DNA from: Candidatus Nomurabacteria bacterium
GTDB taxonomy: Bacteria; Patescibacteriota; Minisyncoccia; Phycocordibacterales; UBA9973
Reading direction: 5' to 3'
Assembly: GCA_943356425.1 (NCBI GenBank)
Contig: CALRFE010000015.1
Coordinates: forward strand, 3,572 to 14,364
Length of the DNA stretch: 10,793 bases
Positions within the stretch are counted from its first letter, which is position 1. Every line of letters begins with the position of its first letter. Shown piece after piece: positions 5,834 to 10,793 of the stretch. The notes beneath the pieces are model-generated. The model had not been told where the DNA came from, made no database searches, and saw only the letters and a program-made list of their open reading frames with translations. Both the position numbers and the translations under genes were made by a program.

Positions 5834-7108
5834 ATGATATCTCGTCTCAAAATATATGGAGGGGTACTCTCGATCAGCATATTTTTTGCGATTCCTTTTT
5901 TTCTGCATGCGCAGACCGTCACGGTTGATGCGGCTAATTTGCTGGCACATGTCGAAGTATCGCTCTCTCCGCGCTCAGGAAGTTTTGTTGAAGGCTCGAC
6001 CTTCCAAGTACCGATTCTTCTCAACAGTAAAAACAAGAATATCAACGGGGTAGAAGTCCGTATCAATTTTGATAAAGAAAAACTTTCTATTGTTGATCCG
6101 AGCGGTGGTACCTCGATCATCGGCCTTTGGGTCGAACCGCCCGTGTTTGATAATACGCATGGCACGGCAAGTTATGTCGGTGTCGTGCCTGGAGGAATTA
6201 CCACAGGTTCCGGGCTCATCGATACGATTACATTCAAAGCAAAAAGTCCCGGCAAGGCGGTCGTCTCGATCAGCTCGAGTTCAAAGATCTTATTGAATGA
6301 CGGTCTTGGTACCGGTGCGCAAGTCGATGTTGGCAGAGCTGAGTACACAATCTTGTCTAAAGCGCCTGAAGGAGTCGTCGTATTTTCAGAAACACACCCG
6401 GTCCAGTCAGATTGGTATAACAATAACAGCCCGACTCTTTCTTGGTCAAAAGATCCTGGTGTTACTGGTTTCAGTTATGTTCTTGATACTAAGCCGAATA
6501 CGATTCCTGATAATACGATCGAAGGTGATGACACGATCAAGACATTTGAAGACCTTACTGATGGCCTGTGGTATTTTCATATTAAGGCGAACAAAAATGG
6601 TGCATGGAGCACCACCGGGCATTTTCTGTTGCGGATAGATACGACACCTCCGGCAAAATTTAAGCCCCAGACCAATTTTCTTGTTGCTGCTGCGGTCGCT
6701 GCTCAAAGGACGCTCGTTTCGTTCTTTACTACTGATAATCTCTCGGGTATCGATCATTATGAGATCGGCATCATCGACAAGAGCCAGCCGGCGACGGCAT
6801 CACCGGTCTTCGTTCAGGCTGAAAGCCCGTTCCAGGTACCGCTTACTGAAGGAGGCAAGTTCGAAGTGATCGTCCGAGCCATCGATAAGGCAAATAATAT
6901 CCGTGACGAGTCGATCGATGTCCGGCAGTCTTTCGGTATCGCAAAATTCTTCAAAGAATACCCTGTATACATCTTGCTCGGCATCATCTTGCTCGGTGTG
7001 ACGCTCCTCGTCCTCCATTTCTTGGTCGGACACCATATCATCCGATATATTCGACGTGTGTTGGAAATTCTTAAAAAAGAGAGCAGAAAAGGGGCTAAAA
7101 AAGAATAA
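5834..7108 (+). CDS. Membrane-anchored cohesin-like protein 3 with FN3-like and GIDHYE domains
   Basis: A 424-residue protein starting two bases after the previous stop. The signal peptide is at 1-26 (FFLHA end). A cohesin-like domain spans about 38-174: TFQVPILLNSKNKNINGVEV, IIGLWVEPP, YVGVVPGGITTGSG, LLNDGLGTGAQ. An inserted FN3/Ig-like domain at about 180-270 carries WYNNNSPTLSW, FSYVLDTKPNTIPDN and DGLWYFHIKAN...AWS, a combination I recall from extracellular proteins of CPR bacteria and some archaea. A third domain at about 270-365 (DTTPPAKFKP...GIDHYEIGI...AESPFQV...VRAIDKANN) is homologous to residues 175-265 of cohesin-like protein 1. A transmembrane helix at about 377-399 and a strongly basic tail end the chain. 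This is the longest extracellular stalk of the three paralogues, so its cohesin would stand furthest from the membrane. It is last in the operon; the next gene has its own promoter. Confidence 0.8.
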   Translation: MISRLKIYGGVLSISIFFAIPFFLHAQTVTVDAANLLAHVEVSLSPRSGSFVEGSTFQVPILLNSKNKNINGVEVRINFDKEKLSIVDPSGGTSIIGLWVEPPVFDNTHGTASYVGVVPGGITTGSGLIDTITFKAKSPGKAVVSISSSSKILLNDGLGTGAQVDVGRAEYTILSKAPEGVVVFSETHPVQSDWYNNNSPTLSWSKDPGVTGFSYVLDTKPNTIPDNTIEGDDTIKTFEDLTDGLWYFHIKANKNGAWSTTGHFLLRIDTTPPAKFKPQTNFLVAAAVAAQRTLVSFFTTDNLSGIDHYEIGIIDKSQPATASPVFVQAESPFQVPLTEGGKFEVIVRAIDKANNIRDESIDVRQSFGIAKFFKEYPVYILLGIILLGVTLLVLHFLVGHHIIRYIRRVLEILKKESRKGAKKE

Positions 7109-7128
7109 TTCACGATCCCCCCGGCGCA

Positions 7129-7158
7129 TTGCGATATTTTTCTCTGTCGCGTTATACT
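7129..7158 (+). promoter_or_regulatory. Promoter of the helicase-nuclease gene, leaderless
   Basis: TTGCGA at 7129-7134 and TATACT at 7153-7158 are 18 bases apart (4/6 and 5/6 consensus matches). Six bases separate the -10 box from the ATG at 7165, so transcription would start at or next to the A of the start codon and leave no 5' leader. No Shine-Dalgarno sequence exists, which fits leaderless translation. Confidence 0.55.
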
Positions 7159-7164
7159 TGTCCT

Positions 7165-10158
7165 ATGAAGACGGACATCCCATTTGAAGAAGCATATAAA
7201 AGATTAAACAAGGCACAAAAAGAGGCTGTCGATACGATCGACGGACCGGTCATGGTCATCGCAGGTCCGGGAACGGGGAAGACTGATGTGCTTGCAGTTC
7301 GTATTGCACATATTCTTAAAAAGACCGATACACCAGCGAATGGTATTTTATGCCTGACATTCACAAACGCAGGTGTAACTGCAATGCGTGAACGTGTTGC
7401 GCGCTATATCGGCGCAGATGCGGGGAAAATCAGTATTTTTACTTTTCATAGTTTTGCACTCCGTCTCATAGAAAAACACTATGAGCTTCTTGACTTTGAT
7501 CAAGCGCCGGTACTTCTTGATGAAATGCAGTCCGTTGTTCTGATCGATTCTATTTTAGAAGATGGTGAATGGGATCATCTTCGTCCTCGTGGAAACAGTT
7601 CAAAATATTTTAGCGATCTGAAATCGCTCGTCTCGCTCATGAAGCGCGAACGGTTGACCCCGGAAAAATTCTCTAAAGAAATTGTTTCGGAAATAAAAAA
7701 GCTCAAAGACGATCCCGCGAATATTTCTTCTCGTGGTGCGACAAAAGGCGAACTCAAGAAAGAAATACAGAAGAAAATAGAAGGATTGGAACGCACTAAA
7801 GAAGTCGTAGTATTTTATGAGGTGTACGAAAAAGAAAAACACGACCGCGGGTTGATCGATTATGATGACGCCCTTGCGCTTTCGGTTCGCCTCGTTGAAA
7901 TTTCAGAAGATGTCCGTGCGACGCTCCGAGAAGAATATTTATACGTGCTCGTCGATGAACACCAGGATTCGTCCGGTGTACAAAATGCATTTTTAGAAGC
8001 GGTCTGGGGCGAGACAGAAAAGCCCAACCTCTTTGTCGTTGGTGACGATCGCCAGCTCATCTATGGATTCGGTGGTGCATCCCTTGCGCAATTCAATAAT
8101 TTTAAGACATCGTTCGGTAAGGCGCATGAGATCATACTTATTGAGAACTATCGTTCGACACAAGCGATCTTGGATTCCGCAGGTACACTTTTAGAAAGTG
8201 CGCTCGCACAAGAGAAACTCCATGCAAATTCAAATAATGAAAACCAGAAACCGGTCCTTTTCGAATGCGATTATCCGCGTGATGAGATCTTGATTGCGGC
8301 ACGCGCGATCAAGGACAAAATTGAAGAAGGAACAGCACCTGATGAATGTGCGATCCTTGTACCGAAAAATTATCAAGCGCGGAGCGCGATGGAAATACTG
8401 CGCGACCAAGGATTGCCTGTTGCAACGGGCGACGCCCTCTCTTTCTTTACCGCACCGGAAACGACGACGATCCGAACTATTTTAAAAATTATCACAGATC
8501 CGTATGATGCGGTTGCACTCGGCCGATCGCTTTTTGATCCAGTCCTTGGAATTCCTCCAATGATGGCGCACCAATTTTTACACGGAGTCGATAGCAGGAA
8601 ACTCTCGGTGGAACTTTTGTCAGAAGCGGGAACAACCGGTGGTCTGTTTCCAGAAACGGACCCAATAGTGCTTCTTGGAAAAAAACTGAAGCAATGGCTC
8701 GCGCGCTCTTCGGAGCTTGATTTGAAGCGACTCATTCAGATGATCGGTGAAGAATTATTTTTGACAGAAGTACCTGATCAAGCGACGCTCGTACGACGGG
8801 TGGAAGTGATCCGTACATTTTTGCATCTCGCATTGTCTGCTGAAGAACGTGATCCGCATCTGACACTTATTTCATTTCTCGCACACCTTGATCGTCTCGA
8901 AAGTTACGGGCACACGATTCCGCTCGCAGTGTTTGGCGGAAAAGAAGGTATTCGTGTGCTGACATTCCATGGCTCGAAAGGTCTTGAATTTTCGTATGTA
9001 CATATTGCGCATCTCGACGAAAGTTCCCTCATGAAAGGAAAACGGCTCAATTTTACACTTCCTGAAAAAATCGAAGAACTCGTTGAATCAAAAGACGAAG
9101 CTGTCGCTCGGCGCGAGCTCTATGTCGCTATGACGCGTGCAAAAGAAACATTGTCGCTCTCATATGCGCGCCGTGGATATACGGGTGGAACACTACAACC
9201 TGCTACGATCATGCTCTCAATTCCAGAAGATTTGGTCATACGAAAAAATATTTCTGATACTGAAGAAATGTTGCTTGGAAAAGATCCAAGAGACATTGTC
9301 ACGACACAAAAAGAATCGCCGAAATTGTCACTCCGCGCTGAACTTATCGAAATAGTCAAGAAAGAATACCCAAAGACAAAAGTATCGGTAACGCTACTCA
9401 ATAATTTTTTCGAATGCCCATGGAAGTGGTATTTCAGGAATCTGCTCAAATTGCCTGAAAGTAAAACAGAGAGCCTGGTCTTCGGTTCGATGGTACATGC
9501 TGGAATTGAATATATGTTAGGGAACAAAGATGATTCGGTGAGCGAAGAAATGCTTGTGCCTGTTTTGCTCCGTATTCTTGCACATGAAGGTATTCGTGAT
9601 GGTGTGTCACAAAAACGAATGATCCGAGAAGCCACTAAGACGCTCGCTATTTGGCAGAAAATATATGCACCGACCATACTTCTGGAATATGCAACCGAAC
9701 GATCCATACAGATGATTGATCCTGATTTTCCACATCTGCGTCTCTATGGAAAGATCGATCTCACGGAACGTCTTTCACCTGATGAAGTCATGGTCACTGA
9801 TTTTAAAACTGGTTCATCAAAAACAAAAAGTACGATTGAAAAACGCGATGACGAAGAGCGCTTGAGCTCGTTCATTCGACAACTTGCGATGTATTCGTAT
9901 CTCATTAGTGGTGCAGAAAAAGGTACGACGGTGACGAGCTCGAAATTGCTCTTCGTCGAAGAAGATCCGAAGGAAAAAGATACTGTCTATAGTACGACGA
10001 TCGGCGATGAGGAAATTGAACTTTTACGCCATGATATTGCCGACTATGATCAGTCGCTCAAAGAAGGTTCCTGGGTTGAGCGTCCGTGCTATTTCAAATC
10101 TTACGGCAAAGAAACTGAATGCTCATATTGCGCGCTCGCCAAACGGATCAATTTCTAG
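7165..10158 (+). CDS. UvrD/Rep-family superfamily 1 helicase fused to a PD-(D/E)XK nuclease
   Basis: A 997-residue protein. Helicase motifs in order: Q motif (LNKAQKEAV, 14-22), Walker A AGPGTGKT (33-40), Ia (LTFTNAGVTAMRERV, 64-78), FHSFA (94-98), II VDEHQDSS (263-270), III VVGDDRQLIYGFGGA (291-305), IV ENYRS (327-331), V VLTFHGSKGLEFSYVHI (598-614), and VI ELYVAMTRAKETL (651-663). A C-terminal RecB-like nuclease follows from about 738, with His778 (VHAGIE), Asp865 (GKID), Asp879-Phe-Lys881 and Gln906 (RQLAMY). Cys751 at its start and Cys975, Cys986 and Cys989 at its end resemble the four-cysteine iron-sulfur clamp of AddB/AdnB-type nucleases. It should unwind DNA 3' to 5' and degrade or trim it, in double-strand break processing or nucleotide-level repair. 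Motif II has His where UvrD usually has Phe (DEFQ). The ATG at 7165 is preferred over a TTG at 7129 that lies inside the promoter. UvrD/AddA-like annotation is likely; no exact symbol is given. Confidence 0.92.
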   Translation: MKTDIPFEEAYKRLNKAQKEAVDTIDGPVMVIAGPGTGKTDVLAVRIAHILKKTDTPANGILCLTFTNAGVTAMRERVARYIGADAGKISIFTFHSFALRLIEKHYELLDFDQAPVLLDEMQSVVLIDSILEDGEWDHLRPRGNSSKYFSDLKSLVSLMKRERLTPEKFSKEIVSEIKKLKDDPANISSRGATKGELKKEIQKKIEGLERTKEVVVFYEVYEKEKHDRGLIDYDDALALSVRLVEISEDVRATLREEYLYVLVDEHQDSSGVQNAFLEAVWGETEKPNLFVVGDDRQLIYGFGGASLAQFNNFKTSFGKAHEIILIENYRSTQAILDSAGTLLESALAQEKLHANSNNENQKPVLFECDYPRDEILIAARAIKDKIEEGTAPDECAILVPKNYQARSAMEILRDQGLPVATGDALSFFTAPETTTIRTILKIITDPYDAVALGRSLFDPVLGIPPMMAHQFLHGVDSRKLSVELLSEAGTTGGLFPETDPIVLLGKKLKQWLARSSELDLKRLIQMIGEELFLTEVPDQATLVRRVEVIRTFLHLALSAEERDPHLTLISFLAHLDRLESYGHTIPLAVFGGKEGIRVLTFHGSKGLEFSYVHIAHLDESSLMKGKRLNFTLPEKIEELVESKDEAVARRELYVAMTRAKETLSLSYARRGYTGGTLQPATIMLSIPEDLVIRKNISDTEEMLLGKDPRDIVTTQKESPKLSLRAELIEIVKKEYPKTKVSVTLLNNFFECPWKWYFRNLLKLPESKTESLVFGSMVHAGIEYMLGNKDDSVSEEMLVPVLLRILAHEGIRDGVSQKRMIREATKTLAIWQKIYAPTILLEYATERSIQMIDPDFPHLRLYGKIDLTERLSPDEVMVTDFKTGSSKTKSTIEKRDDEERLSSFIRQLAMYSYLISGAEKGTTVTSSKLLFVEEDPKEKDTVYSTTIGDEEIELLRHDIADYDQSLKEGSWVERPCYFKSYGKETECSYCALAKRINF

Positions 10159-10243
10159 GTCCATTGTCGAGCCACCCCAAATAGATGCCAAGCGCGAGGA
10201 ATATGGCAGTAAGGAGTCCTAAAATAAAGGGTAGTTTTTTCAT
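10148..10243 (-). CDS. Possible 31-residue single-helix membrane peptide
   Basis: On the minus strand an ATG at 10243 opens a 31-codon frame ending in TGA at 10148-10150. It starts MKKLPFILGLL, continues as a hydrophobic helix to about residue 24 (AIFLALGIYLGW), and ends LDNGPRN. The basic N-terminus plus one helix is what a genuine small membrane peptide looks like. Its 3' end overlaps the helicase-nuclease gene by 11 bases, tail to tail. TACAAT (complement of 10251-10256) stands seven bases before the ATG, matching the leaderless arrangement of the helicase gene. No recognised family. Such a short frame could arise by chance, hence the moderate confidence. Confidence 0.42.
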   Translation of the reverse strand: MKKLPFILGLLTAIFLALGIYLGWLDNGPRN

Positions 10244-10250
10244 CAATTTT

Positions 10251-10256
10251 ATTGTA
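10251..10256 (-). promoter_or_regulatory. Candidate -10 box for the minus-strand small ORF
   Basis: On the minus strand this reads TACAAT, a 5/6 match to the -10 consensus, seven bases before the ATG at 10243. The best -35 at 17 bases is only TTTTAA. It overlaps the -35 box of the divergent pheS promoter candidate. Confidence 0.3.
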
Positions 10257-10280
10257 CTATGAGGAAACGCGATTTAAAAT
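10252..10280 (+). promoter_or_regulatory. Candidate promoter of pheS
   Basis: TTGTAC at 10252-10257 and TAAAAT at 10275-10280 are 17 bases apart (3/6 and 5/6 matches). Predicted start is near 10287, leaving a leader of about 29 bases without a Shine-Dalgarno site. A second -10-like hexamer, TATAAG at 10291-10296, has no -35 partner. Confidence 0.35.
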
Positions 10281-10315
10281 AGCGAGCAATTATAAGGCAT
10301 TACATAGCATACATT

Positions 10316-10793
10316 ATGGAAATTAAAGTAGACACGAACGAACAAGAGAAAATCTTGAGTTCGCTCCGAGAGCGAACTGATCCTGAAGCATTACGCATGG
10401 AGCGTTATTTAGCGATGCCTGATTTATCCGAAACGGCAGGAAGTCCGATCCATGAAATGGTAGAACGTATCTTAGCTTTGCCTGAATTTGCGATCTTTGA
10501 CACCGTCAAAGTACCAGAAATTGTTTCGACCGAAATCGGTTTTGATCTGTTTGATTTTCCGCTCGATCATCCGGCTCGCTCAAAATCTGACACCTATTAC
10601 GCAGATGATACGCATATCTTGCGCACGCAGATGACGGTGATGTGGTACTACTATTTGCGTGATGAGCGGATCAAACAAAAAATGGAAGCGGGTGAGGCGG
10701 TCGGAGCATTTGCTTCCGGTAAAGTGTATCGCAAAGACGAGATTGATCGCCGTCATATGAATGTCTTCCATCAGCTCGATGGTTGGTATCTGT
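10316..10793 (+). CDS. pheS: Phenylalanine-tRNA ligase alpha subunit, N-terminal part (3' end outside window)
   Basis: 159 residues are visible before the window ends mid-codon. PheS charges tRNA-Phe with phenylalanine as part of the PheS2-PheT2 complex. Diagnostic blocks: DFPLDHPAR at 80-88 and ILRTQ at 101-105. The class II motif 2 region follows as GKVYRKDEIDRRH (135-147) and FHQLDG (151-156), with Asp where most bacterial enzymes have Glu (FHQxEG). The catalytic domain begins near residue 42 (GSPIHEMVERI). In E. coli PheS the DHPAR block lies roughly 45 residues later, because an N-terminal coiled-coil arm that contacts tRNA precedes it; that arm is absent or very short here. The stretch between RTQ and GKVYR is also several residues longer and reads TVMWYYYLRDERIKQKMEAG in place of the usual TSxVQ sequence. 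The first in-frame ATG after a stop at 10280 is used. It is probably followed by pheT. Confidence 0.9.
   Translation, partial: MEIKVDTNEQEKILSSLRERTDPEALRMERYLAMPDLSETAGSPIHEMVERILALPEFAIFDTVKVPEIVSTEIGFDLFDFPLDHPARSKSDTYYADDTHILRTQMTVMWYYYLRDERIKQKMEAGEAVGAFASGKVYRKDEIDRRHMNVFHQLDGWYL

Noticed and set aside
2438..7108. Cellulosome or polysaccharide-degradation locus
   Set aside because: Cohesin and dockerin domains are present, but no glycoside hydrolase, carbohydrate esterase or recognisable carbohydrate-binding module is encoded in the window.
7129..7131. TTG at 7129 as the start of the helicase-nuclease
   Set aside because: It coincides with the -35 box of the promoter and adds residues upstream of the conserved start of UvrD-like proteins.
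7109..7150. Terminator between the cohesin operon and the helicase gene (CGC-ATT-GCG followed by ATATTTTT)
   Set aside because: The stem is only 3 bp. The T-stretch lies within the promoter spacer, so it is more simply explained as promoter sequence.

Overview
This window looks like part of the genome of a Candidate Phyla Radiation bacterium (Patescibacteria, most likely a Parcubacteria-type lineage). The evidence is indirect but consistent. It contains a small single-pass membrane protein of a kind recurrent in Parcubacteria, a dockerin protein with the N-terminal GQ...GFLYFP segment typical of that group, a PheS without the usual long N-terminal coiled-coil arm, very few Shine-Dalgarno sites, and promoters that start transcription at or very near the ATG. 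GC content is moderate. All genes are on the + strand except one possible 31-codon ORF.

Layout. Positions 1-788 hold the 3' end of a large surface or fibre-like protein with a Pro/Glu-rich tail. Positions 809-1825 encode a membrane-anchored class A beta-lactamase-fold serine hydrolase. After a 137-base gap with an inverted repeat and a good sigma70-type promoter (1903-1931) comes a tightly packed run of five genes (1963-7108). They encode a 143-aa membrane protein, an exported FN3/Ig-like protein ending in a type I dockerin, and three paralogous membrane-anchored cohesin-like proteins. Junctions within the run are a 43-nt gap, a TAATG stop/start overlap, a 46-nt overlap and a 2-nt gap, so it reads as one operon. 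Positions 7165-10158 encode a 997-aa UvrD/Rep-type helicase fused to a PD-(D/E)XK nuclease, with its own apparently leaderless promoter. The last 478 bases are the start of pheS.

How the genes may work together. The dockerin protein carries the soluble half of a cohesin-dockerin pair and the three following genes carry the receptor half, each anchored by a C-terminal membrane helix. The simplest reading is a surface display system: dockerin proteins secreted by the cell are docked onto three anchors that differ in their accessory domains and cytoplasmic tails. No glycoside hydrolase is present, so this is not a cellulosome in the classical sense. The dockerin gene also carries an uninterrupted run of 11 G inside its coding sequence. 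Gain or loss of one G puts a stop codon within 30 bases and removes the dockerin, so display could be phase-variable. The helicase-nuclease and pheS are housekeeping genes unrelated to this cassette.
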